A stretch of DNA of 64,000 nt from Rhizobium sp. BT03 (GTDB lineage: Bacteria > Pseudomonadota > Alphaproteobacteria > Rhizobiales > Rhizobiaceae): positions 186,001 through 250,000 of the forward strand of contig NZ_CP125642.1 of assembly GCF_030053155.1 (NCBI RefSeq), given 5' to 3'. Below, in pieces: positions 8,499-17,534 of the stretch. The position numbers and the translations under genes are program-made. The notes under the pieces were generated by a model that worked only from the letters and a program-made list of their open reading frames with translations, did not search any database and had not been told where the DNA came from. Numbering within the stretch: position 1 is the stretch's first letter; the number at the start of each line of letters is the position of its first letter.

Positions 8499-9185
8499 TC
8501 AATACGCGTCGGCGTTGTCGATGTTGAAATTGTAGAGCTTGCGGGCCGAGCCGTAGCGCTTGAACTCTTCGGGCCTGACGTCGGTCACCCCTGCGCGCTC
8601 GAGCAGCTCGGCAAGCTTCTCCAGATGCTCCCGCCGCATCTCTTTCTCGATGCAGTCGGAGCCGAGGCTCTTGACCTCGCCGCGGACGAAAAGCTTGGCT
8701 TCGTAGAGCGAATCCCCCAGCGCATCGCCGGCGTCGCCGAGCACGACGAGATGGCCGGACTGGCCCATGAAGGCCGACATGTGGCCGATGCTGCCGTGAA
8801 CGACGATGTCGATGCCCTTCATCGAAATGCCGCAGCGCGAGGCCGCGTTGCCCTTGATGACGAGCAGGCCGCCGCGGCCGGTGGCGCCGGCATACTGGCT
8901 GGCGTCGCCTTCGATGACGACGGTGCCGGACATCATGTTTTCGGCAACGCCCGGACCGGCGGACCCATGAACCGTAACCCTGCCGCCGTCATTCATGCCG
9001 GCGCAGTAATAGCCGACCGAGCCTCTGACGGCGACCGTGACGGGGCTGTCGATGCCGACGGCGACGGCATGGCTGCCGCGCGGGTTGATGACCTCGAATT
9101 CGGTGTCGTTGGCGCCTTGGGAAAGGGCATGCAGCGCGCTGTTCAGTTCGCGAAGAGGAGTGTTGGAAAGATCGAATGTCGGCAT
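8499..9185 (-). CDS. mgsB: N-methylglutamate synthase subunit B (GXGXG beta-helix protein)
   Basis: The 228-aa protein consists largely of the GXGXG right-handed beta-helix found at the C-terminus of glutamate synthase large subunit. Repeats such as VRGSVGYYCAGMNDGGRVTVHGSAG (visible in part) show the glycine spacing. In the split enzyme it is the structural subunit that bridges the amidotransferase (MgsA) and the FMN synthase (MgsC). It lies between them, 14 bases upstream of mgsC. A C-terminal extension of about 50 residues beyond the helix carries a charged EKEMRREHLEKL stretch. Confidence 0.87.
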   Translation of the reverse strand: MPTFDLSNTPLRELNSALHALSQGANDTEFEVINPRGSHAVAVGIDSPVTVAVRGSVGYYCAGMNDGGRVTVHGSAGPGVAENMMSGTVVIEGDASQYAGATGRGGLLVIKGNAASRCGISMKGIDIVVHGSIGHMSAFMGQSGHLVVLGDAGDALGDSLYEAKLFVRGEVKSLGSDCIEKEMRREHLEKLAELLERAGVTDVRPEEFKRYGSARKLYNFNIDNADAY

Positions 9186-9240
9186 TGAATCCTCGTTGGT
9201 CCGGGAGACGGCCTAGGCCGACTCCTGCTGTCAGGCGTCT

Positions 9241-10146
9241 TCAGGCCGCCTTGTCGTGATCCCAGAAATAAACGGTCGCCGGCTCCGGCTCCCAGACGCG
9301 GGCATTCTCGATGCCGGGAAGGTTGACCAGCGCGCGGTATTCCGAGCCGAAGGCGACATACTGGTCGGTCTCGGCCATGACGGCGGGCTTGCAGGCGATC
9401 GGATCGCGCACCACGCCGAAGCCGGATTTGGTGCCGACGACGAAGGTGAAGAAGCCGTCGAGATCGTCGAGCGCGCGGGTCAGCGCCTGGCCGAGATCCT
9501 TGCCCTTGGCCATTTCGGCGGTGAGATAGGCGGCGGCGACTTCGGAATCGTTCTGCGTTTCGAAGCTCATGCCTTCGCGGATGAGTTCGCGGCGCAGATT
9601 GTTGTGGTTGGACAGCGAGCCGTTGTGCACGAGGCACTGGTCGGCGCCGGTCGAGAACGGATGGGCGCCGAGCGTGGTGACGGCGGATTCCGTCGCCATG
9701 CGGGTATGGCCGATGCCGTGGGTGCCGATCATGGTGCGGACGTCGAACCGCTTCACGACATCTTTCGGAAGGCCGATTTCCTTGTAGATCTCGACGCTTT
9801 CGCCCGATCCCATCAGACGGACCGCCGGGCGGATCTCTTCGAGCGCCTTGCGCACGGTTCCAAGCTTGGAGGCATCAAGCTCGATGACCGCATGCGTGCT
9901 CTTGATCGATACCTCGGCTTTGATGCCGGCCTTCTCGAGGTCGGCGGCAAGGCCTTCGAAGTCCGCGCTGGGGTTGGCGGACTGGATGGTGATCTTCGCC
10001 CTGCCCTCGGCAGCACCGCCATAGATCGCGATGCCGGCCGAATCCGGCCCGCGATCCGTCATGGTGATCAGCATATCCGAGAGCAGATTTCCCAACTGAG
10101 ATTCAAGGCTCTTGTCCTTGAGGAACAGTCCAACAATGCCGCACAT
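9241..10146 (-). CDS. mgsA: N-methylglutamate synthase subunit A (class II glutamine amidotransferase)
   Basis: The 301-aa product starts MCGIVGLF, so Cys2 becomes the N-terminal nucleophile after methionine removal, as in class II amidotransferases. GIGHTRMATES and CLVHNGSLSNHNNLR are the usual glutamine-binding and oxyanion segments. It would release the amine from the gamma-amide of glutamine or gamma-glutamylmethylamide and pass it to MgsC. It is the first gene of the mgsA-mgsB-mgsC-gmaS transcription unit. Its promoter should lie in 10147-10235, where an AAAGGAG-like ribosome site on the minus strand was not clear. Confidence 0.87.
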   Translation of the reverse strand: MCGIVGLFLKDKSLESQLGNLLSDMLITMTDRGPDSAGIAIYGGAAEGRAKITIQSANPSADFEGLAADLEKAGIKAEVSIKSTHAVIELDASKLGTVRKALEEIRPAVRLMGSGESVEIYKEIGLPKDVVKRFDVRTMIGTHGIGHTRMATESAVTTLGAHPFSTGADQCLVHNGSLSNHNNLRRELIREGMSFETQNDSEVAAAYLTAEMAKGKDLGQALTRALDDLDGFFTFVVGTKSGFGVVRDPIACKPAVMAETDQYVAFGSEYRALVNLPGIENARVWEPEPATVYFWDHDKAA

Positions 10147-10235
10147 AGCGCGTGCCTCCGTTCATGTTGAGAAAGGAGTAGCAGGTCTGTTTCAGGGCAT
10201 CAACTGGGAAGAATAAATTTTTCTTTTAAGGCAAA

Positions 10236-10919
10236 TCAGCTTCTGGAGTTCTGCTGGGGATAACTGATGATCGAGAGGTATTTGCTCGGCAGCTTCACCA
10301 GCTGTTCCGGCCCATGCGGCGCATCGGCATCGAAGAACAGGCTGTCGCCCGGCTGCATCTGGAAAAGCTGGTCGCCGTGGCGGTAGATAACCTCGCCTTC
10401 GAGCATATAGAGAAACTCCATGCCCTCGTGCTGAAAGGTCGGGAAGACATCGGAGTCGGCCGTCAGCGTGATGAGATAGGGCTCGACGATGACGCCGCTG
10501 GTATTGTTGTCGATATGGCCGAGCAGATTATATTGATGGCCGGCGCGCGTGCCGCGCCGTTCCAGCTCGATACCCTGCCCCGCCTTGACGAAGACGGCGT
10601 TGCGCGGCTCCTCATAGCGGCGGAAGAAAGCGGTCATCGGCACGCCGAGCGCCCGTGACAGCGATTGCAGTGTCGTCAGCGACGGCGAGATGTTGCCGTT
10701 TTCGATCTTCGACAGCATGCCGAGCGAAATGCCGGTCGCAGCCGCGAGATCGGTGACGGTGATGCCGAGTTTTTTGCGGTAGGCGCGCACCTCATGGCCG
10801 ATCGCCATTTCGAGGTTGTTTTCCTTCGGTTCCCGAACGGCATGCGGATCCTGCGAAAAGGGCGTGCGTCCGCCATGCGCCTCGTCCGGTTGATTTGCCG
10901 CTTCACGCTTGGTTTTCAT
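10236..10919 (-). CDS. XRE-family regulator with C-terminal cupin
   Basis: This 227-aa protein has an XRE helix-turn-helix (VTDLAAATGISLGMLSKIE, about residues 55-75) followed by a cupin sensor domain (PTFQHEGMEFLYMLEGEV and a PGDSLFFDADAPH motif). Regulators of this build often control amine, polyamine or amino-acid catabolism and bind a small metabolite in the cupin. It lies 90 bases upstream of mgsA on the same strand, so it most likely controls the methylamine genes. The start at 10919 is preferred over one 42 bases upstream because of a GAAGGCGG ribosome site. Confidence 0.8.
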   Translation of the reverse strand: MKTKREAANQPDEAHGGRTPFSQDPHAVREPKENNLEMAIGHEVRAYRKKLGITVTDLAAATGISLGMLSKIENGNISPSLTTLQSLSRALGVPMTAFFRRYEEPRNAVFVKAGQGIELERRGTRAGHQYNLLGHIDNNTSGVIVEPYLITLTADSDVFPTFQHEGMEFLYMLEGEVIYRHGDQLFQMQPGDSLFFDADAPHGPEQLVKLPSKYLSIISYPQQNSRS

Positions 10920-10990
10920 GCTGCCGCCTTCGCTTTTGTCCGAAGCCAACCCTATCGTCATAGTGAAATTTTCTCAACCGTGAAGAAAAC

Positions 10991-11950
10991 CTATTCCCGC
11001 CGCGCCTCGCGCGGAGCGATGCCGTAGGCGGCGCGGAACAGCCGGGAAAAATGGCTGAGACTGGAAAAGCCGGTGGCGACCGCGATCTCCGAGACGGAAA
11101 GCGGGCTCTGTTTCAGCAGGCGATGGGCATGCTGCAGCCTGATCCGATGGTATTGATCGAGAAAGGTGGTGCCGAGATGGGCTGAGAAGAGCCGGTCGAG
11201 ATGGCGGGTGGTGACGCCGGCGATGCGTGCCATGGCGGCGCGGCCGAGCGGCATTTCGATCGTCTCCTCCATGCGTTCGAGAACGCTGAGCAGCCCGGGA
11301 TGATGGACGCCGTAGCGCTCGGCCAGCGAGGCGCGCTGCGGGGCGGCGGGCTCGTTGACCTCGGTGTGAAGATACCAGTCGCTGACGCGGCGGGCGAAAT
11401 CCGGTCCCATGCGCTCGGCGATCAGCACATGCATCATGTCGAGCGGTGCGATGCCGCCGCCGCAGGTGATGCGGTTGGCGTCGATCATGAAGCGCGCCTG
11501 GCGCGGCGTGAGATCCGGGAAGGCCTCGAGAAGGGCGGCGGCATGCTCCCAGTGGATGGTAAAATCGCGGCCGGCAAGCAGTCCGGCGGCCGCCATCAGA
11601 TAGGGACCGCCCGAAATGCCGCCGATCCTCACACCTTCGCGCGCCAACTGCCTCAGGCAGGCAAGCACGCCGGGATAACGCCAGTCCCGCGGCAAGCCGC
11701 CGGCGCAGACGAAGGCCGTGCCGAGGCCTGAACCCCTGGCCGGTAGAGCTTCGGCCGGCACGCTGACGCCCGAGGACGAGAGCACCGGCGCGCCGTCCGG
11801 CGAAAAGATCGACAGGCGATAGATCTCTCGTCCGGCCAAAAGGTTTGCCGCTCTGAGCGGCTCGGTCGCCGAGGCATAGGACATCAGTGCAAATCCCGGG
11901 ATCAGGATGAAGCCGATCTCCTGGACATTTCTATTATCGGATGAGGACAT
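10991..11950 (-). CDS. GlxA-type AraC-family regulator (DJ-1/PfpI domain plus HTH)
   Basis: The 319-aa protein has an N-terminal DJ-1/PfpI-like domain (about residues 10-180, with an ICGGGIAPLD-like loop) and a C-terminal AraC double HTH (VTTRHLDRLF and ATGFSSLSHFSRLFRAAYG). This is the GlxA/GbdR/ArgR-like class that governs betaine, carnitine, arginine or methylated-amine catabolism. It is divergent from mgdA with only 87 bases between them, so it is the best candidate activator of mgdABCD. The inducer is not known from the sequence. Confidence 0.87.
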   Translation of the reverse strand: MSSSDNRNVQEIGFILIPGFALMSYASATEPLRAANLLAGREIYRLSIFSPDGAPVLSSSGVSVPAEALPARGSGLGTAFVCAGGLPRDWRYPGVLACLRQLAREGVRIGGISGGPYLMAAAGLLAGRDFTIHWEHAAALLEAFPDLTPRQARFMIDANRITCGGGIAPLDMMHVLIAERMGPDFARRVSDWYLHTEVNEPAAPQRASLAERYGVHHPGLLSVLERMEETIEMPLGRAAMARIAGVTTRHLDRLFSAHLGTTFLDQYHRIRLQHAHRLLKQSPLSVSEIAVATGFSSLSHFSRLFRAAYGIAPREARRE

Positions 11951-12037
11951 GTCTCTTTTCTAACCATTTATGTCCTAATTGCGCAAGTCGCGCGTCGCCT
12001 TTCTGGCATCATGCGGTCGTTCCATTCGGATTGACCC
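11951..12037. promoter_or_regulatory. Divergent control region between the GlxA-type regulator and mgdA
   Basis: These 87 bases must hold the promoters of both divergent genes and probably the activator site. No clear inverted repeat or consensus promoter was recognised by eye. Confidence 0.4.
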
Positions 12038-13288
12038 ATGCGCTACTCTGCTCTTTCGATTTTCCTCAACGGCCTTCGCGGCAACAAAAGCTGGGCGCCC
12101 GCCTGGCGTGACCCCGCGCCGAAGCCGCATTATGATGTCGTCATTGTCGGCGGCGGCGGTCACGGCCTTGCCACCGCGTATTATCTCGCCAAGGAATTCG
12201 GCATCACCAATGTCGCCGTCCTCGAAAAGGGCTATCTCGGCTCCGGCAATATCGGCCGGAACACGACGATCATCCGCTCGAACTACCTGCTTCCCGGCAA
12301 CAATCCTTTCTACGAGCTGTCGATGAAGCTTTGGGAAGGGCTGGAGCAGGACTTCAATTTCAACGCCATGGTCTCGCAGCGCGGCGTGCTCAACCTCTTC
12401 CATTCCGATGCGCAGCGCGATGCCTATACGCGCCGCGGCAACGCCATGCGGCTGCACGGGGTCGATGCGGAGCTTCTCGATCGGCAGGCGGTGCGCAAAA
12501 AGCTGCCCTTCCTCGATTTCGACAATGCGCGTTTCCCGGTGATGGGCGCCCTGTTCCAGCCGCGCGGCGGCACGGTGCGCCACGATGCGGTCGCCTGGGG
12601 TTATGCGCGCGGCGCCGACAGCCGCGGCGTCGACATCATCACCCAATGCGAGGTGACCGGAATCCGCCGCGAAAACGGTCAGGTGACCGGCGTCGAGACC
12701 AGCAGGGGCTTTATCGGCTGCGGCAAGCTGGCGCTGGCGGCGGCCGGCAATTCCACCGTCGTCGCCGATATGGCCGGCCTTCGCCTGCCGATCGAAAGCC
12801 ATGTGCTGCAGGCCTTCGTCTCCGAAGGGCTGAAACCCTTCATCGACAATGTCGTCACCTTCGGCGCCGGACATTTCTACGTCTCCCAGTCTGATAAGGG
12901 CGGCCTTGTTTTCGGCGGCGATATCGACGGCTACAATTCCTATGCCCAGCGCGGCAATCTGGCGTCGGTCGAGCATGTCGCCGAAGCGGGGCTGGCGATG
13001 ATCCCATCCCTGTCGCGGGTGCGTTATCTCCGTTCCTGGGGCGGGGTGATGGACATGAGCATGGACGGCTCGCCGATCATCGACCGCACCCATATCGGTA
13101 ATCTCTATCTCAACGCCGGCTGGTGTTACGGCGGCTTCAAGGCGACGCCCGCCTCCGGCTTCTGCTACGCCCATCTGATCGCCCGCAACACGCCGCATCA
13201 GACGGCGCGCGCCTTCCGGCTCGACCGTTTCGCGCGCGGCTATCCGATCGACGAAAAGGGCGTCGGCGCCCAGCCCAATCTGCACTGA
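12038..13288 (+). CDS. mgdA: N-methylglutamate dehydrogenase subunit A (SoxB-like FAD subunit)
   Basis: This 416-aa protein resembles the beta subunit of heterotetrameric sarcosine oxidase. A dinucleotide-binding motif (VIVGGGGHGLATAYYL) starts near residue 37. The histidine in GGTVRHDAVAWGY corresponds to the covalent FMN attachment site in sarcosine oxidase. In the N-methylglutamate pathway this subunit oxidises the N-methyl group. Sarcosine oxidase (soxB) is the alternative name, but the neighbouring mgsABC and gmaS favour N-methylglutamate as substrate. It starts the mgdABCD operon. Confidence 0.83.
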   Translation: MRYSALSIFLNGLRGNKSWAPAWRDPAPKPHYDVVIVGGGGHGLATAYYLAKEFGITNVAVLEKGYLGSGNIGRNTTIIRSNYLLPGNNPFYELSMKLWEGLEQDFNFNAMVSQRGVLNLFHSDAQRDAYTRRGNAMRLHGVDAELLDRQAVRKKLPFLDFDNARFPVMGALFQPRGGTVRHDAVAWGYARGADSRGVDIITQCEVTGIRRENGQVTGVETSRGFIGCGKLALAAAGNSTVVADMAGLRLPIESHVLQAFVSEGLKPFIDNVVTFGAGHFYVSQSDKGGLVFGGDIDGYNSYAQRGNLASVEHVAEAGLAMIPSLSRVRYLRSWGGVMDMSMDGSPIIDRTHIGNLYLNAGWCYGGFKATPASGFCYAHLIARNTPHQTARAFRLDRFARGYPIDEKGVGAQPNLH

Positions 13289-13299
13289 GGACACTCAAC

Positions 13300-13581
13300 A
13301 TGGCGAGCCTGATTTCCTGTCCCCATTGCGGCGCTCGGCCCAAGGAGGAATTCTCGATCCGCGGCGATGCTAGCCTTGTCAGGCCGGCGCCGGATGCCGG
13401 GGCGGATGCCTGGTTCGACTATGTCTATCTGCGCGACAATCCGCGTGGCCGCCACAGCGAATATTGGCACCACTCCTCCGGATGCCGCCGCTGGCTGATC
13501 GTCGAACGCGATACCGTCACCCATGCTGTCCATGGCGTCAGGGACGCCGCCCTTGCGAAGCTCGGCGGAGGAAAGGCATGA
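13300..13581 (+). CDS. mgdB: N-methylglutamate dehydrogenase subunit B (SoxD-like zinc subunit)
   Basis: This 93-aa protein matches the small delta subunit of sarcosine oxidase. A CPHCG motif near the N-terminus and later H and C residues (YWHHSSGCRRW) would bind zinc. The ATG at 13300 follows the mgdA stop by 11 bases. Its stop codon overlaps the mgdC start in an ATGA junction, which indicates translational coupling. The subunit is structural in the known enzyme family. Confidence 0.85.
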   Translation: MASLISCPHCGARPKEEFSIRGDASLVRPAPDAGADAWFDYVYLRDNPRGRHSEYWHHSSGCRRWLIVERDTVTHAVHGVRDAALAKLGGGKA

Positions 13582-16532
13582 CGAGCTTCCGTCTTTCCTC
13601 CGGCGGGCGCATCGACCGCGCCATGACACTCGGCTTCAGTTTCGACGGCAAGGCGCTGCAAGGCCATCCGGGCGATACGCTCGCCTCGGCGCTGCTGGCC
13701 AACGGCATCCAGCTCGTCGGCCGCAGCTTTAAATACCATCGCCCGCGCGGCATCCTGACGGCGGGTGCCGCCGAACCGAACGCGCTGGTGACGACAGGCA
13801 GCGGCGGGCGCACCGAACCGAATACGCGCGCGACCATGATCGAGCTCTACGAGGGGCTGACGGCAAAGAGCCAGAACCGCTGGCCTTCGCTCGGCTTCGA
13901 TATCGGCGCGGTCAACGGCCTGCTCTCGCCCTTCCTCAGCGCCGGTTTCTACTACAAGACCTTCATGTGGCCGGCGGCGCTCTGGGAAAAACTCTACGAG
14001 CCGGTGATCCGCAAGGCGGCCGGCCTCGGCAGAGCTTCCTATGAGGCCGATCCCGATATTTATGAGAAATGCTGGGCGCATTGCGATCTGCTGGTGATCG
14101 GCGCCGGCCCTGCCGGCCTTGCCGCGGCACTCACCGCCGGCCGCGCCGGCGCCCGAGTCATCCTCGCCGACGAAGGCCCCGAACTCGGCGGCAGCCTGCT
14201 TTGTGAGAGTGGCACGATCGAGGGCAAGCCGGCGGATACGCTTCTCGGCGAGCTGCTGACGGAACTCGAGGGGCTGGAAAATGTGCGCCGCCTGCCGCGC
14301 ATGACTGTCTTCGGCTGGTACGACGACAATGTCTTCGGCGCCGTCGAACGCGTGCAGAAACATGTGGCGCTGCCCGATCCGGAACGCCCGGTCGAACGCT
14401 TGTGGCGCATCGTCGCCCGCCAGGCGATCCTGGCGACGGGCGCCGAGGAGCGGCCGCTGGTCTTCGGCGGCAATGATATTCCCGGCGTGATGATGTCAGG
14501 CGCCATGCGCAGCTATCTCAACCGGCAGGCAGTGGCGCCAGGTAAAAGCACTGTCGTTTTCACTTCCAACGATGCCGGTTACCGCACCGCTGCCGATTTG
14601 GAAGCGGCCGGCCTCCAGGTCGCGGCGATCGTCGACAGCCGCGCCGATGCCGGCAAGGGCTGGCAGGGCCGCGCCGAGGTGCTGAAGGGCGCCCGGGTGA
14701 TCGATGCCGAAGGCGGCAAGCGCCTCAACGGCGTCAGCGTCGAAACCGCAAGCGGCATTCGCCGCATCGAAGCCGACGCGCTTGCCATGTCGGGCGGCTG
14801 GAGCCCGATCATTCATCTTGCCTGCCATCGCGGCGGCAAGCCGCAATGGTCGGACGAGGCCGCGGCGTTTCTAGCGCCGGCCGCGCAGGACGGTCTTACC
14901 GTTGCCGGCTCGGCTGCCGGCCTTGAGGAAATCGCGGCCTGCCTGGGCGATGGCGCCGCAAAGGCGGCGGCCGCATTGAAAGCGATCGGCTTCTCGACGG
15001 AACCGGCCTTTGCCTCGGCCGCCGAGACGGTGCACCGCGCAAAGCCTCTCTGGTCCGTCAAGGGCTCGAAGGGCAAGGCTTTCGTCGATTATCAGAACGA
15101 CGTGCATCTCAAGGACCTCGGGCTTGCCGTGCGCGAAGGCTACGGCCATGTCGAGCTTGCCAAGCGTTATACCACATCAGGCATGGCGACCGACCAGGGC
15201 AAGCTTTCCAACATCAACGCCATCGGTATTCTTGCCGAGGCGCGCGGCGTGTCACCCGCTGAAGTGGGAACGACGACCTTCCGGCCCTTTTATACGCCCG
15301 TTTCCTTCGGCGCTTTGACTGGGGCATCGCGCGGCAAAGATTTCCAGCCGGCGCGCAAATCGCCGTTGCACGGCTGGGCTGAGAAGAATGGCGCGGTCTT
15401 CGTCGAAACCGGTCTCTGGTATCGCTCCTCCTGGTTCCCGCGCGCCGGCGAGACGACGTGGCGCGAAAGCGTCGACCGCGAAGTGCTGAATATCCGCAAA
15501 AATGCCGGCCTCTGCGACGTTTCCACACTCGGCAAGATCGAAATTTTCGGCCGCGACGCCGCGACCTTCCTCGATCGCGTCTATTGCAACGGTTTCGCCA
15601 AGCTTGCTCTGGGCAAGGCGCGTTACGGCATCATGCTGCGCGAGGACGGCTTCATCTATGACGACGGCACCACCAGCCGCTTCAGCGACGAGCATTTCTT
15701 CATGACGACGACGACGGCGCTGGCCGCCGGCGTGCTGACCCATCTCGAATTCTGCGCCCAGACGCTCTGGCCGGAACTCGACGTCTGCTTCGCCTCCTCG
15801 ACCGATCAATGGGCGCAGATGGCCGTTGCCGGGCCGAAGTCCCGCGCCATCCTTTCGGAGATCGTCGACGAGGATTTGTCCGATGCAGCCTTCCCCTTCA
15901 TGAGCGCCCGCAAGGTGTCGCTATTCGCAGGCCGCCTCGAAGGCCGTCTCTTCCGCATCTCCTTCTCCGGCGAACTCGCCTACGAACTGGCCGTGCCGGC
16001 CGGCTACGGCGAAAGCGTTGCCGATGCCATCATGGCGGCAGGCGAGAAGCATGGCATCTCAGCCTATGGTGTCGAAGCACTCGGCGTCATGCGCATCGAA
16101 AAGGGCCATGTCACCCATGCCGAGATCAACGGCACGGTCACCCCAGGCGATCTCGGCTTCGGCCGCATGGTGTCATCGACCAAGCCGGATTTCATCGGCA
16201 AGGCGATGCTCGCCCGTGACGGCCTGCAGGATCCCGAGCGCCCGCGCCTCGTCGGCGTCAAGCCGCTCAATCCGGCAAGCGGCTTCCGCACCGGCTCGCA
16301 TATCCTTGCCGAGGGCGCCGCGGCGACGCTGGAAAACGACCAGGGCTACGTTACATCGAGCGCCTTCTCGCCGAGCCTCGGCCATACGATCGGCCTGGCG
16401 CTCGTCCGGCGCGGGCCGGAGCGCATCGGCGAAAAGGTGACGGTCTGGAACGGCCTGCGCAATGAATTCACCGATGCGGTGCTCTGCCATCCCGTCTTCA
16501 TCGATCCCGAAAACGAGAAGCTCCATGCCTGA
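13578..16532 (+). CDS. mgdC: N-methylglutamate dehydrogenase subunit C (SoxA-like, NAD- and folate-binding)
   Basis: This 984-aa protein has the three-part layout of the alpha subunit of sarcosine oxidase. An N-terminal 2Fe-2S-ferredoxin-like domain (residues 15-100) is followed by an NAD-binding domain (LLVIGAGPAGLAAAL near residue 170, with further GATG-type segments). The C-terminal half, from about residue 590, is an aminomethyltransferase-like folate domain. The enzyme passes electrons on and transfers the released one-carbon unit to tetrahydrofolate. It overlaps mgdB by 4 bases and mgdD by 8 bases. Confidence 0.86.
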   Translation: MTSFRLSSGGRIDRAMTLGFSFDGKALQGHPGDTLASALLANGIQLVGRSFKYHRPRGILTAGAAEPNALVTTGSGGRTEPNTRATMIELYEGLTAKSQNRWPSLGFDIGAVNGLLSPFLSAGFYYKTFMWPAALWEKLYEPVIRKAAGLGRASYEADPDIYEKCWAHCDLLVIGAGPAGLAAALTAGRAGARVILADEGPELGGSLLCESGTIEGKPADTLLGELLTELEGLENVRRLPRMTVFGWYDDNVFGAVERVQKHVALPDPERPVERLWRIVARQAILATGAEERPLVFGGNDIPGVMMSGAMRSYLNRQAVAPGKSTVVFTSNDAGYRTAADLEAAGLQVAAIVDSRADAGKGWQGRAEVLKGARVIDAEGGKRLNGVSVETASGIRRIEADALAMSGGWSPIIHLACHRGGKPQWSDEAAAFLAPAAQDGLTVAGSAAGLEEIAACLGDGAAKAAAALKAIGFSTEPAFASAAETVHRAKPLWSVKGSKGKAFVDYQNDVHLKDLGLAVREGYGHVELAKRYTTSGMATDQGKLSNINAIGILAEARGVSPAEVGTTTFRPFYTPVSFGALTGASRGKDFQPARKSPLHGWAEKNGAVFVETGLWYRSSWFPRAGETTWRESVDREVLNIRKNAGLCDVSTLGKIEIFGRDAATFLDRVYCNGFAKLALGKARYGIMLREDGFIYDDGTTSRFSDEHFFMTTTTALAAGVLTHLEFCAQTLWPELDVCFASSTDQWAQMAVAGPKSRAILSEIVDEDLSDAAFPFMSARKVSLFAGRLEGRLFRISFSGELAYELAVPAGYGESVADAIMAAGEKHGISAYGVEALGVMRIEKGHVTHAEINGTVTPGDLGFGRMVSSTKPDFIGKAMLARDGLQDPERPRLVGVKPLNPASGFRTGSHILAEGAAATLENDQGYVTSSAFSPSLGHTIGLALVRRGPERIGEKVTVWNGLRNEFTDAVLCHPVFIDPENEKLHA

Positions 16533-17070
16533 TCTTCCCCAGCACAAACCGGTTCTTGCCGGAGCGGCATATAGTGGCATTTCCGGAGCAGGCATCCGGC
16601 TGGAGGCCCTGCCGGAAGGCCATCTCCTGCACGTGCTCGGCGCGATCGAGCCGGCGGCTCTCGCCACGGAATTGGCCAAAGCCGGCTTTACCAACAGTTC
16701 GATCCGCAAGGCCGGCTTCCGCCAATGGTTCGTCGCCGGCAGCGAGCCGCTTTCCGCCGCCAGTCTTGCCGCCCTTGCGGCAGCACTCGCGGGAAAAGCC
16801 TTCGTCATGGACCAGAGCCACGGTCGCGTGCGCATCGGCATCTCAGGCCGATCCTCGCGGCTGCTTCTCTCAAAAGGCACCGCCATCGATCTCGATCCCG
16901 CCGTTTTCCCGGAAGGCAGTTCGGCGATGACCATGGTCGGCCACATCTCCGTCCAGATCGCCCGCACCGGCGATGACAGCTTCGAACTCACCGTTCTGCG
17001 CAGTTTTGCCGAAAGCCTCTGGGACGAACTCAGGCATATGGCGGCGAGCGTTGAAAAGGATGGCGCGTGA
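16525..17070 (+). CDS. mgdD: N-methylglutamate dehydrogenase subunit D (SoxG-like)
   Basis: The 181-aa protein has the pattern of the gamma subunit of sarcosine oxidase, which is related to the folate-binding aminomethyltransferase fold (GHISVQIARTGDDSFELTVLRSFAESLWDEL region). The ATG at 16525 sits inside the last codons of mgdC, an 8-base overlap typical of this operon. It completes the mgdABCD set. No strong terminator was seen after it, only a GTGCCGGCAC palindrome near 17077. Confidence 0.84.
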   Translation: MPDLPQHKPVLAGAAYSGISGAGIRLEALPEGHLLHVLGAIEPAALATELAKAGFTNSSIRKAGFRQWFVAGSEPLSAASLAALAAALAGKAFVMDQSHGRVRIGISGRSSRLLLSKGTAIDLDPAVFPEGSSAMTMVGHISVQIARTGDDSFELTVLRSFAESLWDELRHMAASVEKDGA

Positions 17071-17371
17071 GGGCCGTGCCGGCACAAAGATCGACGATTG
17101 AGCGAAATAGCTGGAAGGTTCAACTTTCCGGCGCGGTGGCACGCAGCCGTTGACCATCGAGCCTACACGAGAATTCGCTACAGCGAAGAGGATGGCGGCG
17201 AAATTTTAGGGACTGACGATGGAGCAGATACTAAGCGGTGCCCCAATCACACCTTGTGGCAGCCTAGATAATGCCGCGAGATAAATTCTTTGAGCATGAT
17301 TGATCGAACCGTTATCTCGAATCGGATTCACGCTTCGACGCGGGGATCGCGAACGCCAGTAGCGAAATCAT

Positions 17372-17387
17372 TGGCAAAGGCTGTGCT
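17372..17387 (+). promoter_or_regulatory. Sigma-54-like promoter upstream of the RNA ligase gene
   Basis: TGGCAAAGGCTGTGCT has the GG and GC pairs exactly 12 bases apart, as in -24/-12 promoters, with a TGGCA upstream half. It lies about 148 bases before the ligase ATG. Upstream, at 17296-17303, is CATGATTG, which also occurs before the rsr sigma-54 promoter. The rest of gap 17071-17534 shows no gene. Confidence 0.4.
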
Positions 17388-17491
17388 GGATCCGAACCCA
17401 ATAGGCGATGCATCCATCAGAGCGGACAATCAAATCTATCAGTAAATCGCGTTTGACGGCGTGGAACGGCTGAACAATTGATAAATTCAGC

Positions 17492-17505
17492 CAGAATTAA
17501 TTCTG
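17492..17505. promoter_or_regulatory. Palindrome before the RNA ligase ribosome site
   Basis: CAGAATTAATTCTG is a perfect 14-base palindrome. It ends 9 bases before the AAGGAGG ribosome site of the ligase gene. It could be an operator or a small 5'-UTR hairpin. Confidence 0.35.
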
Positions 17506-17534
17506 AAGGCGATAAAGGAGGGTGCTGTGAAAAG

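Noticed and set aside
11975..13294. 439-codon open frame on the minus strand opposite mgdA
   Set aside because: It is a high-GC shadow of mgdA, which shows clear SoxB-like motifs in the plus frame.
12038..17070. A plain sarcosine oxidase operon
   Set aside because: The subunit families are the same, but linkage to gmaS and mgsABC makes N-methylglutamate the better substrate. Not fully excluded.
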